Shown in pieces: positions 1-8,075 of a DNA stretch of 64,000 nucleotides. The notes under the pieces were generated by a model that saw nothing but the letters and a program-made list of their open reading frames with translations, had not been told where the DNA came from and searched no databases. This stretch comes from Cyanobacteriota bacterium SRBZ.bins.94.201705 (GTDB lineage: Bacteria; Cyanobacteriota; Cyanobacteriia; Cyanobacteriales; Cyanobacteriaceae): positions 62,001 to 126,000 of the forward strand of contig JAUQQP010000051.1 of NCBI GenBank assembly GCA_030549855.1, written 5' to 3'. The position numbers and the translations under genes were made by a program. Each line of letters starts with the position of its first letter. Within the stretch, counting starts at the first letter, position 1.

Positions 1-13
1 TAAAAACATTCCA

Positions 14-382
14 CTAGTCGTTGTCGATGGGGAAGCCAAAACGTACTCTGCCTTTGGCAAAATAGCGTCCAAACTGTAATTCGTAAACCTCATCCTCGTC
101 TTGGGTTTCCACCACTAAATCTGAACGAGGATAGGAGACACACAGTAGGGCATAACCCTTTTTCTGCAATTCCACAGACAAGCCCATGGCCTCCGGTTGA
201 TATACCTCTCCCGCCAAAATCCTCACCGCACAGGTAGTACAGGCCCCATTCCTACAAGAAAAAGGGGGAAATACATTTTGTTTTTCCGCTGTTTGCAAGA
301 TGTACTGATCCTCCGGCACCTCCACTGTCTGGATTTGATTGGTTTGGCGATTGTGAATGGTTACTTTGTAGACCTTTGTCAT
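14..382 (-). CDS. plant-type [2Fe-2S] ferredoxin with C-terminal extension
   Basis: This 122-residue protein is a soluble one-electron carrier of the plant/cyanobacterial ferredoxin fold. The four cluster ligands are visible as C43, C48, C51 and C81 (CX4CX2CX29C). It is longer than photosynthetic PetF (about 97 residues) because of an acidic/aromatic tail of about 25 residues. In that respect it resembles the FdC-type ferredoxins of cyanobacteria and chloroplasts, so it is probably not the main photosystem I acceptor. It diverges from the hdr-like operon across about 310 bp, which makes it a candidate electron partner of that complex; this is inference from position only. Confidence 0.88.
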   Translation of the reverse strand: MTKVYKVTIHNRQTNQIQTVEVPEDQYILQTAEKQNVFPPFSCRNGACTTCAVRILAGEVYQPEAMGLSVELQKKGYALLCVSYPRSDLVVETQDEDEVYELQFGRYFAKGRVRFGFPIDND

Positions 383-692
383 CTCTTATTGCCTAATTTT
401 TCTTCCTTTTTACGATTATATCCTTCTTTCGTCCCAACATCTTAAGTATTTATACCTATTGACAGATTATTTAATTTTATGGTTATATGTTTATATAAGA
501 ACAAAATGGGGACTGCCGGTGTCGGGTGTCGGAGAGGTCCACCCCCCGGACGCAAAAGACACCTGAGCAGGCCAAACCCTAAACCGCAATCATTCTTTCT
601 TTTTTATATTCTATTCAATCACTGGATCAGTATATAACGATTGCATCTAGAAAGGGGGAATTTGTAACAAAAATCAATAATGGACAAAAAGT
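383..692. promoter_or_regulatory. divergent control region with a possible structured RNA leader
   Basis: This intergenic region separates the ferredoxin gene from the hdr-like operon. Bases 511-570 are GC-rich in an AT-rich setting and can fold: GGTGTC (525-530) pairs with GACACC (558-563). Inside that lies a GTCC/GGAC hairpin (537-540 with 548-551), and the two stems are separated by a purine-rich internal loop (GGAGAG opposite GCAAAA). The fold sits about 125 nt upstream of hdrC1. I could not match it to a riboswitch class. A TATAAC-like -10 box lies near 633-638, downstream of the fold, so whether the structure is transcribed with the operon is unknown. Confidence 0.35.
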
Positions 693-1412
693 ATGGGGAA
701 GCTAATAGAAGAACTAAAACAGGACATTCAGTACCAACACGGGATGAATGCCTGTTTGAACTGTGGGATTTGCACGGCCGTTTGTCCGGCGGCCGAGGTG
801 TATGACTATTCCCCCAGAGAGGTAATGAATATTTGTCACCAGGAGGACGAGGAGGCACTGATCGAACTGTTGAAGTCAGATAAAATCTGGTATTGCGGTC
901 AGTGTTTTTCCTGTACTCCCCGCTGCCCCAGAGGCAATAGTGCCGCCAGGGTGATTTTGGCCCTCCGCCGTCTTTCCATCCGTTATGGCTACTTTGCCGA
1001 GTCGGAAAAAGGACGACAACAGCTATTTGCTAAACGGGTATTTGGAGAGAATCTCCTCAAACGAGGCCTTACTCTGTTGGCCACTAACATCACCCCACAG
1101 AATTTTCCGGAATTGGGGGAATTCTGGGAGTACTACTTTGAACACATGAAAGAGATGCGGGAGTGGTGGGGTGTGCCCATGGACTTGGAAAACAGTCCTG
1201 GTAGCCACCGCATCATCCCCGAAAAGGATATGGAGGAGTTAAGGGCCATCTACAAGGCAACCGGCGCCTTGGAATTGATGGAGGCCATAGAAAAAGGAAT
1301 GGAGAAAAAACTAGGTAGCAAGGAAGAAGTAGAAAAGTACTGGCAAACCTGGCTAGAAACCGGTGATAGCAGAAATTACCAGTTGAAGAAGGAAAAGGAG
1401 GAGGATAAATAA
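693..1412 (+). CDS. hdrC1: HdrC1-like iron-sulfur subunit (sHdr-type)
   Basis: This is a 239-residue electron-transfer subunit with two [4Fe-4S] motifs: C21/C24/C27/C31 followed by Pro, and C68/C71/C74/C78 followed by Pro. A helical C-terminal half follows. This is the HdrC architecture of heterodisulfide reductase-like complexes. It opens a co-directional operon and overlaps the next start codon by one base (ATG of hdrB1 at 1412). No strong Shine-Dalgarno sequence precedes the ATG at 693; an out-of-frame ATG lies at 679. The size fits sHdrC1 of sulfur-oxidizing complexes. The physiological substrate in a cyanobacterium is not evident from sequence. Confidence 0.85.
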   Translation: MGKLIEELKQDIQYQHGMNACLNCGICTAVCPAAEVYDYSPREVMNICHQEDEEALIELLKSDKIWYCGQCFSCTPRCPRGNSAARVILALRRLSIRYGYFAESEKGRQQLFAKRVFGENLLKRGLTLLATNITPQNFPELGEFWEYYFEHMKEMREWWGVPMDLENSPGSHRIIPEKDMEELRAIYKATGALELMEAIEKGMEKKLGSKEEVEKYWQTWLETGDSRNYQLKKEKEEDK

Positions 1413-2455
1413 TGAAAGTAGCAAGACAGAATATTCACTGGGAAAATCACCAAAAACACATTCCTACCGTAGAAGAAGAAGGGGGCAGAGTTTGGGGTTG
1501 TTTCCGCAGTTGTTTCTTGCAAAGTGCCGCCCCCTATACGGAGGGTATTGCCTATAAAATTCTCAAAAACGACCTAGGCATTGACCTACGGGAAGCCCCA
1601 GGGCACACCTCCTGTGGTGCTATTGGTTACCACGGAGATGTTACCAAACTGGAAACTCAAATGGTGATAGCCGCCCGTAACTTCTCGGTGGCCCACTACG
1701 AGTTGGGGGTAGACAATCTCTTCAGTTTCTGTGTGACTTCCTTTGCCAACTACACGGAGATGATCCAATTATGGCAGGAAGACCCCCAATTGCGGGAATA
1801 CACGGCCAAAACTCTGAAGGAGACTACGGGCCGAGACTTTTGGATTCCCCAAGTCTGTGGCTATCCTTCCGTGGTACACGCTTCTGATATATTCTATGCC
1901 AACCGTCATATCCTGGCGGCCAAGGCTAAGTATAGTCTCAAGGGTATTAAAGCAGTAGACCACATCGGCTGCCACTATGCTAAAATCTTCCCCGGCGAGG
2001 TAGTAGGAGGTTGTGAATTCCCTCGGGTTTTGGTGGGGCTGTTAGAAGCCTTTGGGGCAGAAATTGTGGACTATCCCGAAAGACGTCACTGTTGTGGCAT
2101 GGGCTTCCGTAACTGTGCCTTCCCGGAAAACCGCGACTACACCGCCAGCAGTGTTTACAAGAAACTGTCTAGTCTGAAGGAAACCCACCCCGACTGCGAT
2201 CTCATCCTTACCAACTGTCCTGGTTGTACAGTATTCTTGGATGCTGAACAAGGGACCATCAAGGAGGTATTGGGGGTAGAGTTTAATATCCCCGTGATGG
2301 ACTATGCCCAGTTGACAGGCCTATTGCTGGGTTATGACCCCTTCAAGGATTGCGGGTTTAATGCCAAGGTGGTACCTATCGAGCCCCTGTTGGACAAGAT
2401 AGGCATTCCCTACGACAAGTCAAAAACTCCAGAAGAGCGTCGTCGTCCATTCTAG
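1412..2455 (+). CDS. hdrB1: HdrB1-like CCG-domain subunit (sHdr-type)
   Basis: This 347-residue protein belongs to the HdrB/CCG (cysteine-rich) family, which binds noncubane or [4Fe-4S] clusters at a disulfide-active site. The C-terminal CCG module is intact (HIGC, then RRHCCGMG, then NCPGC). The N-terminal module is degenerate: it starts with GCFRSC, has SCG in place of CCG, and ends in a lone FCVTS. One intact and one reduced module is a feature I associate with the B1 paralogue of sHdr complexes. Translation is coupled to hdrC1 through a one-base overlap. It probably docks with HdrC1 and HdrA. Confidence 0.83.
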   Translation: MKVARQNIHWENHQKHIPTVEEEGGRVWGCFRSCFLQSAAPYTEGIAYKILKNDLGIDLREAPGHTSCGAIGYHGDVTKLETQMVIAARNFSVAHYELGVDNLFSFCVTSFANYTEMIQLWQEDPQLREYTAKTLKETTGRDFWIPQVCGYPSVVHASDIFYANRHILAAKAKYSLKGIKAVDHIGCHYAKIFPGEVVGGCEFPRVLVGLLEAFGAEIVDYPERRHCCGMGFRNCAFPENRDYTASSVYKKLSSLKETHPDCDLILTNCPGCTVFLDAEQGTIKEVLGVEFNIPVMDYAQLTGLLLGYDPFKDCGFNAKVVPIEPLLDKIGIPYDKSKTPEERRRPF

Positions 2456-2485
2456 ATAAAACATTCTAGATTGAAGGAGATAAAC

Positions 2486-3535
2486 ATGGAGAAAAAACAG
2501 CAAGTAGTAGTAATTGGCGGAGGGCCCGCTGGTTTAGCCGCCGCTGGCCAACTGCAGAGTTTTGGCCTAGATGTGGTGTTAATCGAAAAACAGGCCCAGG
2601 TGGGAGGACATTTAAACAAGTGGTACAAGGTGTTTCCTGACTTCACCCCCGCCGAGGAGATTGTAGCCCACCTGAAGTCGCAACTGGGCAACACCCGAGT
2701 TTTAACTAACACTACGGTTACTGCTATCTCCGGGGAGGCCCCTGATTTTAGCATCACCACCTCCAGCGGCGAACAAATCCCTGCGGCGGCCATTCTTATT
2801 GCCACCGGCTACAAGCATTTTGACGCCCGTCTCAAGGAGGAGTATGGCTATGGCATCTACGACAACTGCATTACGTCCGTAGAGCTGGATGCCATGCTGA
2901 AGGAAAACAAAATCAGGACGTTGCAGGGGAAAATACCTAAGAAAATAGCCCTAGCCCACTGTGTAGGCTCCCGGGATGAGAAGGTAAACAACAATTATTG
3001 TTCCCGGGTGTGTTGTACCAATGCGGTGAAACTGGCCATAGAAATAAAAGAACAACTCCCCGAGAGTGAAATATACTGCCTCTACATGGATATTCGGGTG
3101 TTTGGCCGCACCTATGAGGAGTTGTATCGCACCTCCCAGGAAGAATTCGGCATCCAGTTCATCAGGGGCAGACTGTCAGAGGCCAGTGAAAAACCAGACG
3201 GCAGCCTAGTACTGCGTTTTGAGGATACCCTGACTGCACGGCCAATGCGCCTGTCAGTGGATCTTCTCATCCTTATGGTGGGGATGGAGGCCAATACCGA
3301 GTTGGCAGAGATAGCCCGTTTGCCCCTGGGATGCGATCGCTTCTATGCCACCCTCCATGGACAATACGCCAACAATCATTCTCACCGGGAGGGCATATTC
3401 CTGGCGGGCACTGCCACTGGGCCTAAAGCCATTATGGAGTCTATTACCGATGGTCGCTCTGCCGCCGCTGCCATTTTGAGTTTCCTGATGCAGAAAGCCA
3501 AAGGGATGGAAGTAAAAGTCCCCACTTTAGTATGA
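2486..3535 (+). CDS. hdrA: HdrA-like FAD/[4Fe-4S] subunit (short, sHdr-type)
   Basis: This flavoprotein has an N-terminal dinucleotide-binding GGGPAG motif near residue 10 and a central CVGSRD...YCSRVCC cluster-binding segment near residues 155-180, the HdrA signature. A start at 2471 would use TTG. The ATG at 2486 is preceded by AAGGAG at 2474-2479, so I choose it, giving 349 residues. The protein lacks the extra ferredoxin-like and insertion domains of methanogen HdrA (about 650 residues). Its length agrees with sHdrA from bacterial sulfur oxidation. It lies between hdrB1 (30 bp upstream) and hdrC2 (10 bp downstream). Confidence 0.87.
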   Translation: MEKKQQVVVIGGGPAGLAAAGQLQSFGLDVVLIEKQAQVGGHLNKWYKVFPDFTPAEEIVAHLKSQLGNTRVLTNTTVTAISGEAPDFSITTSSGEQIPAAAILIATGYKHFDARLKEEYGYGIYDNCITSVELDAMLKENKIRTLQGKIPKKIALAHCVGSRDEKVNNNYCSRVCCTNAVKLAIEIKEQLPESEIYCLYMDIRVFGRTYEELYRTSQEEFGIQFIRGRLSEASEKPDGSLVLRFEDTLTARPMRLSVDLLILMVGMEANTELAEIARLPLGCDRFYATLHGQYANNHSHREGIFLAGTATGPKAIMESITDGRSAAAAILSFLMQKAKGMEVKVPTLV

Positions 3536-3545
3536 GGTAGCTGTT

Positions 3546-4256
3546 ATGGTCACCACTAAGGGTAAGAGAAAATTCGTCTTCGGCCTAAAACAGGACCGTC
3601 TAGCAGACGGCGACAAAATGAACTCCCAGTTGGTCAAACAGGTTGTGGCCGAGGGAGGCAAGGGGGCAGCCATCGCCGCCTGTATGCAGTGTGGAACTTG
3701 TAGTGGCGGTTGTACTAATGTAGACTCCATGGATTTAACTCCCCGCAGTCTCGTGTTGATGGTACAACGGGGAGACTGGGAGAAGGTTATCAAAAGCAAC
3801 ACTCTCTGGCTCTGTAGCTCTTGCTATATCTGTACTACCAGGTGTCCCAGGGGCGTTCGTCCTTCGGATGTGATGGAGGCAGTGAAGGCCATTGCCATCA
3901 GACAGGGAATTGAAAACGATGCCACTCGCTTCCACAAGGTGTTTGTGGAGGTAGTACAAAAACGGGGCATTCTTTTCGAGCCCGAGTTGATTCACAAGTA
4001 TGCTGGCTTGGAGGGCGTTTTAAAACAAGCCCCCCTGGGAATACAACTAGCCCTAAGAGGCAAAATCTCCCCCTTTCCAGAAACCGTAAAAAATCCCCTT
4101 AAGTTCAGTCAAGCCATAGAAAAAGCAAAATCATGTCCACAACCACAGCAACCACAACCCCAATCACAACCAGATACGCCTACTATCCCGGTTGTAGCCT
4201 CCACACCAGCGCAAAAGAATTCGACATCTCAACTCGTGTCGTCCTCAAGGAATTAG
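3546..4256 (+). CDS. hdrC2: HdrC2-like iron-sulfur subunit
   Basis: This is the second HdrC paralogue, 236 residues, with two four-cysteine motifs: CMQCGTCSGGC near residue 42 and CSSCYICTTRCPRG near residue 85. Helices follow. The last ~40 residues are a Pro/Gln/Ser/Thr-rich tail (QPQQPQPQSQPD and similar) encoded in the stretch that also encodes the N-terminus of hdrB2 in another frame (4133-4256). Removing the tail would leave a normal HdrC. The gene follows hdrA by 10 bp and is clearly in the same operon. Its partner is presumably HdrB2. Confidence 0.83.
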   Translation: MVTTKGKRKFVFGLKQDRLADGDKMNSQLVKQVVAEGGKGAAIAACMQCGTCSGGCTNVDSMDLTPRSLVLMVQRGDWEKVIKSNTLWLCSSCYICTTRCPRGVRPSDVMEAVKAIAIRQGIENDATRFHKVFVEVVQKRGILFEPELIHKYAGLEGVLKQAPLGIQLALRGKISPFPETVKNPLKFSQAIEKAKSCPQPQQPQPQSQPDTPTIPVVASTPAQKNSTSQLVSSSRN

Positions 4257-5041
4257 GGGTTGAATTACAAGAACTACAGGATTGGTCCTGTTGTGGAGGC
4301 TCAGTAGCCGCTGGTGTCTCCCATCAGGCGGGGATGGCCATGGCCGCCAGAAATGTAGCCCTTGCCCAGAAACAAAATCTGGACCTGCTGGCCTCCTGTT
4401 CCGGGTGTTACAATAAGTCCGCCCGTGCCCTGAAAGCCTTACAAGAGGACAAGGAGGAGTTTGAGAGAATCAGTGCCATCTTGTCGGAGATGGGGCTAGA
4501 CGTCTCCGCCTACAACATCCGTGTGAGAAACGTGGTGGACGTCTTAGCCAATGAGCTGTGGGATACCCTGACCAGTAGAATCAGAAAGCCCCTTAAAGGC
4601 GTAAAGGTAGCCTGTTATTATGGCTGTCTGTTAACCCGTCCAGTAGACATCACTGGTTGGGATTCCCCCGTCTTCCCCATCAGCATGGACAATCTTTGCC
4701 GTCTGTGTGGGGCAGAGGTAGTGGACTTCCGTGGCAAAACCAAATGTTGTGGCGGCCCCATCCTCATAAGCCAAGAGGAAATCGCCTTACAGTTGACCAA
4801 ACAAATCCTAGATGAGGCCAAGGAAAAAGGGGCAGACTGTATTGTTTTAGCCTGTCCCCTCTGTGATACCAACCTGGAATTAAGACAGGCGGACATCGAA
4901 AAGAAATATAATACTAACTATAACCTGCCCATCGTTTACATTACCGAAATAGTGGGCCTGGCCCTAGGCTTATCCCCCCGTAAACTGGGGATGGATAAAC
5001 ACATAGTCTCCACCAAGCCATTATTGGCCAAAATCCGCTAA
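4133..5041 (+). CDS. hdrB2: HdrB2-like CCG-domain subunit
   Basis: This 302-residue protein has two complete CCG modules: YYPGC near residue 18 with WSCCGG and SCSGC, then YYGC, KCCGG and ACPLC. This is the canonical HdrB pattern for a pair of catalytic clusters. The start at 4133 is needed to include YYPGC. It lies inside hdrC2 and gives a 124-nt out-of-frame overlap whose product is Thr-rich (MSTTTATTT). It is the last gene of the five-gene operon and ends just before a hairpin terminator. No lipoate-binding protein gene (lbpA) follows, unlike typical sHdr loci. Confidence 0.84.
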   Translation: MSTTTATTTPITTRYAYYPGCSLHTSAKEFDISTRVVLKELGVELQELQDWSCCGGSVAAGVSHQAGMAMAARNVALAQKQNLDLLASCSGCYNKSARALKALQEDKEEFERISAILSEMGLDVSAYNIRVRNVVDVLANELWDTLTSRIRKPLKGVKVACYYGCLLTRPVDITGWDSPVFPISMDNLCRLCGAEVVDFRGKTKCCGGPILISQEEIALQLTKQILDEAKEKGADCIVLACPLCDTNLELRQADIEKKYNTNYNLPIVYITEIVGLALGLSPRKLGMDKHIVSTKPLLAKIR

Positions 5042-5066
5042 CTAGACAATCCTATACCCTTTTAGA

Positions 5067-5089
5067 AGGCCCCCCATGGGGCCTATTTT
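5067..5089. terminator. intrinsic terminator, probably bidirectional
   Basis: A perfect 7-bp stem AGGCCCC/GGGGCCT (5067-5073 with 5078-5084, loop CCAT) is followed by ATTTTT. It sits between the convergent hdrB2 and sufB stop codons. On the minus strand the same hairpin is followed by TCTAAAAGG, so termination of sufB there would be weaker. Confidence 0.75.
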
Positions 5090-5096
5090 TATTGGT

Positions 5097-6536
5097 TTAG
5101 CCGACAGTGCCCTCCAGTTTCAAACCGAGAAGTTTATCGGCTTCGGCGGCGAATTCCATAGGTAGTTTGTTCAACACATCCTTACAGAAACCACTTACTA
5201 GCATAGAAACCGCATCCTCTTCAGAGATGCCCCTTTGGGCGAAGTAGAAGAGTTGATCTTCCCCGATTTTAGAGGTAGACGCCTCATGTTCCACCTTAGC
5301 GGTGTTGTTTTCCACCTGAATGTAGGGGAAGGTATTAGCTTCTGCCTCGTCGCCAATCAACAGAGAATCGCATTGGGAATAGTTACGGGCGCCCACAGCG
5401 TTTTTAGTGATTTTAACCAACCCTCGATAGCTATTTTTAGACTTGCCGGCGGAAATTCCCTTAGAAATGATAGTGCTACGGGTGTTTTTACCGATGTGTA
5501 TCATTTTGGTGCCCGTGTCGGCCTGTTGCCTGTTGTTGGTGAGGGCTATGGAGTAGAATTCCCCTACTGAATTGTCACCTGCTAAAATACAACTAGGATA
5601 CTTCCAGGTAATGGCTGAACCAGTCTCTACCTGAGTCCAAGAAATTTTAGAGTTAACCCCCTTACACAGACCCCGTTTAGTGACAAAATTGTAGATACCA
5701 CCCTTACCGTTTTCATCACCAGCATACCAGTTTTGCACGGTGGAGTATTTGATCTCAGCGTTATCCAAGGCAATTAGTTCCACCACCGCGGCATGTAATT
5801 GGTTACTGTCATACATGGGGGCAGTACACCCTTCCAGATAGCTAACATAAGAGCCCTCATCAGCTATAATCAGGGTACGTTCAAACTGTCCCGTTTCACC
5901 GTTGTTAATGCGGAAATAGGTAGACAATTCCATGGGACATTTTACTCCCTTGGGAATATACACAAAAGAGCCATCGCTAAATACCGCCGAGTTGAGTGCC
6001 GCAAAATAGTTGTCAGCAATGGGTACTACAGTCCCTAGGTATTTTTTCACCAAATCGGGATGTTCCTGAATAGCCTCAGACATGGAACAGAAAATAACCC
6101 CTACCTCTGCCAATTTTTCCTTGAAGGTGGTAGCGATGGAAACACTGTCAAAAATAGCATCCACAGCTACATTGGCCAGTCTTTTTTGTTCCGACAGAGG
6201 TATCCCCAACTTTTCAAAAGTCTCTAACAAAGCGGGATCAACTTCATCTAGACTGTTGAGCTTCTTCTTTTTCTGTTTGGGGGCACTGTAGTAGACAATA
6301 TTCTGGTAGTCAATAGGAGGATAACTTACATGGGCCCATTTTGGCTCCTCCATTTTCAACCACTGACGATAAGCCCTCAGACGAAATTCCAACATGAATT
6401 GGGGCTCATTTTTCTTGGCGGAAATCAGTCTGATAATATCCTCATTGAGGCCTTTAGGGATAGTATCTGACTCTATGGGGGTGACGAATCCATACTTGTA
6501 AGGTTGATTTACCAGTGCTTTTACAGTAGCGCTCAT
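5097..6536 (-). CDS. sufB: Fe-S cluster assembly scaffold protein SufB
   Basis: This 479-residue SufB is the scaffold subunit of the SufBCD complex, on which [4Fe-4S] clusters are built in the cytoplasm. Family features include the N-terminal YGF segment, the repeated beta-helix core and the C-terminal [16 protein letters not shown] region. Cyanobacteria usually carry sufBCDS as one operon. Here sufB is alone: its downstream neighbour is the convergent hdr operon, so sufC, sufD and sufS must lie elsewhere. A SufR-type palindrome lies 36 bp upstream of its start. Identification is secure. Confidence 0.96.
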   Translation of the reverse strand: MSATVKALVNQPYKYGFVTPIESDTIPKGLNEDIIRLISAKKNEPQFMLEFRLRAYRQWLKMEEPKWAHVSYPPIDYQNIVYYSAPKQKKKKLNSLDEVDPALLETFEKLGIPLSEQKRLANVAVDAIFDSVSIATTFKEKLAEVGVIFCSMSEAIQEHPDLVKKYLGTVVPIADNYFAALNSAVFSDGSFVYIPKGVKCPMELSTYFRINNGETGQFERTLIIADEGSYVSYLEGCTAPMYDSNQLHAAVVELIALDNAEIKYSTVQNWYAGDENGKGGIYNFVTKRGLCKGVNSKISWTQVETGSAITWKYPSCILAGDNSVGEFYSIALTNNRQQADTGTKMIHIGKNTRSTIISKGISAGKSKNSYRGLVKITKNAVGARNYSQCDSLLIGDEAEANTFPYIQVENNTAKVEHEASTSKIGEDQLFYFAQRGISEEDAVSMLVSGFCKDVLNKLPMEFAAEADKLLGLKLEGTVG

Positions 6537-6571
6537 ATTCGATTACCTTATTACCTTTCCCTATAGTTTAA

Positions 6572-6585
6572 CAACAATTTTGTTG
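6572..6585. promoter_or_regulatory. SufR-type operator (CAAC-N6-GTTG)
   Basis: The bases CAAC-AATTTT-GTTG form a perfect inverted repeat located 36 bp upstream of the sufB start codon, in the sufB-speE divergent region. CAAC-N6-GTTG is the recognition sequence known for the Fe-S repressor SufR in cyanobacteria. This supports SufR control of sufB. sufR itself is not in the window. Confidence 0.7.
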
Positions 6586-6660
6586 CTAAAGTCCATTTTA
6601 CTGTGTTTTGCAACTTTTGTGGCCCTATTACCGGGGTGGCAATGGCCGGGAAATTTAAGT

Positions 6661-6693
6661 TATAATGGAGGTTTGCACTTATTTAAGGAGGTG
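6661..6693 (+). promoter_or_regulatory. speE -10 box and ribosome binding site
   Basis: A perfect TATAAT lies at 6661-6666 and a strong AAGGAGGTG Shine-Dalgarno at 6685-6693, 10 bases before the ATG at 6704. The in-frame ATG at 6665 lies within the -10 box, so it cannot be the start. A weak -35 candidate (TGGCAA) lies near 6637. Confidence 0.6.
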
Positions 6694-6703
6694 GAAGAAA
6701 ACA

Positions 6704-7648
6704 ATGGCGGGAGCACATTTAGGGGCCGACGTATGGTTAAGTGAATACATTACCCCCTACGACATGTATGTCCATGGCCTGACCAAGATTTTGGCCTACA
6801 AGAAAACGCCCTATCAGGAGATGTACATTGTAGAAACGGGGGCTTATGGTAAAGCCTTGGTATTAGACGGCAAATGGCAGTCTTCTGTGGGGGATGAATT
6901 CATTTACCATGAGGCATTGGTGCATCCAGCTATGGTAAGCCACCCCAATCCCGAAAATGTACTGATTCTGGGTGGGGGAGAAGGGGCAACCACAAGAGAA
7001 GTCTTCCGTTGGCATAGCGTTAAGAAAGCCATGATGGTGGATATTGATGGAGATGTGGTAGAGGCTTGCCGTCAATACCTACCAGAAATGCACCAGGGCT
7101 CCTTTGATGATCCCCGTTTGCAACTGGTCATTGGCGATGCTTTTGAGGTGATTGACAACAGTAGTGCCGAATGGGACATTATCATCTCCGACTTGTCTGA
7201 TCCTATCGAAGAAGGACCCTCTTTTCAACTGTTTACCAAGGAATACTTTGAGCGGCTTAAGAGAATACTAAGAAACGACAATAGTATTGTAGTTATCCAA
7301 GCAGGGCCAGTATCACCCGCCGACGTCCACCTCCACGCCCGTCTATTCAACACCCTTAAAACCGTCTTCTCCCATGTTTACTCCTATTTTGCCCCTACCT
7401 GTACCTATGGGTCTCCTTGGGGGTTTATTCTCGCCTCCCAGACTCCCATTAACACTCGTCCTGACCCTGAGCAGATAGACAAAATACTACAGGAAAAAAC
7501 CAAGGGAGGCTTTCGCACCTTTGACGGCATTGCCTTACTGGGTATGCTAAATACCCCTGGCTATATCCGTAAGAAAATTGCCACCGAAACCCAAATATAC
7601 ACCCTAGACAACCCACCAGTATTCTTTGGCCAGGGAGTCAATAAATAG
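6704..7648 (+). CDS. speE: polyamine aminopropyltransferase (spermidine synthase family)
   Basis: This enzyme transfers an aminopropyl group from decarboxylated S-adenosylmethionine to putrescine or a related polyamine in the cytoplasm. Sequence features are the LGGGEG nucleotide-binding loop near residue 88, the acidic VDIDG motif and the catalytic ISDLSDP motif. The 314-residue length and N-terminal beta domain are normal. The start at 6704 follows a strong Shine-Dalgarno; a longer form would begin inside the promoter. Spermidine and thermospermine synthase cannot be told apart here. It diverges from sufB and is followed by a strong terminator. Confidence 0.9.
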   Translation: MAGAHLGADVWLSEYITPYDMYVHGLTKILAYKKTPYQEMYIVETGAYGKALVLDGKWQSSVGDEFIYHEALVHPAMVSHPNPENVLILGGGEGATTREVFRWHSVKKAMMVDIDGDVVEACRQYLPEMHQGSFDDPRLQLVIGDAFEVIDNSSAEWDIIISDLSDPIEEGPSFQLFTKEYFERLKRILRNDNSIVVIQAGPVSPADVHLHARLFNTLKTVFSHVYSYFAPTCTYGSPWGFILASQTPINTRPDPEQIDKILQEKTKGGFRTFDGIALLGMLNTPGYIRKKIATETQIYTLDNPPVFFGQGVNK

Positions 7649-7680
7649 GATACAACAGCCTACAGTCTCTTATCCCAGTC

Positions 7681-7713
7681 CCCTCTCTCCCCGGGGGGGA
7701 GGGTTTTTTTTTT
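7681..7713 (+). terminator. intrinsic terminator after speE
   Basis: A C/T-rich arm (7681-7689) pairs with a G-rich arm (7695-7703), allowing G-U pairs, and is followed directly by ten T residues (7704-7713). Confidence 0.8.
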
Positions 7714-8075
7714 GTAACAGGGGCCAAAATTGTTGCAATAATTTACATTTGTCTTCACTTTTCCTTTTTACCTAACCGCCGTATTTCCATATTTGACCAT
7801 AAAGCCTCCAAAAAAAATCCCAAATAATCACTTTTACCCCGTTTATTCTTTTTTTTTTTACAGTTTTGCTATTGAACCAAATTACCATATATTGGAATAC
7901 AAAAACCGAAAAGAGAGCAAAAATTAAGATTTGTGTGGAAATAACCTCAATATATACGCACTTTTGCTTTATTAAACGGGTGGAGAGCCAATGACGGCTT
8001 CTTTTAGCTTTTGCGCTTTCGTCAAGTTGTGTCAAATTTGATAAATAGTACAAATGCAACCAGGGAGAAAAAACT
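7714..8075. other. AT-rich intergenic region upstream of chlL
   Basis: No supported gene lies here. An open frame on the minus strand (7772-8059) is AT-biased, has no recognisable domain and ends in low-complexity sequence, so I do not call it. The region presumably holds the chlL promoter. Bases near 8062-8070 (AGGGAGAAA) provide a ribosome binding site. Confidence 0.5.

Noticed and set aside
511-570. Glycine or cyclic-di-GMP riboswitch
   Set aside because: Only short words agree (GGAGAG, GGACGCAAA, AGGCCAAA); the required pairing order and conserved loops are not there.
3333-3340. HIP1 octamer enrichment
   Set aside because: Only this site and one at 51478 were seen, close to chance for 64 kb.
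7772-8059. 95-codon minus-strand open frame upstream of chlL
   Set aside because: AT-driven composition, no domain, no ribosome binding site, and it occupies the chlL promoter region.
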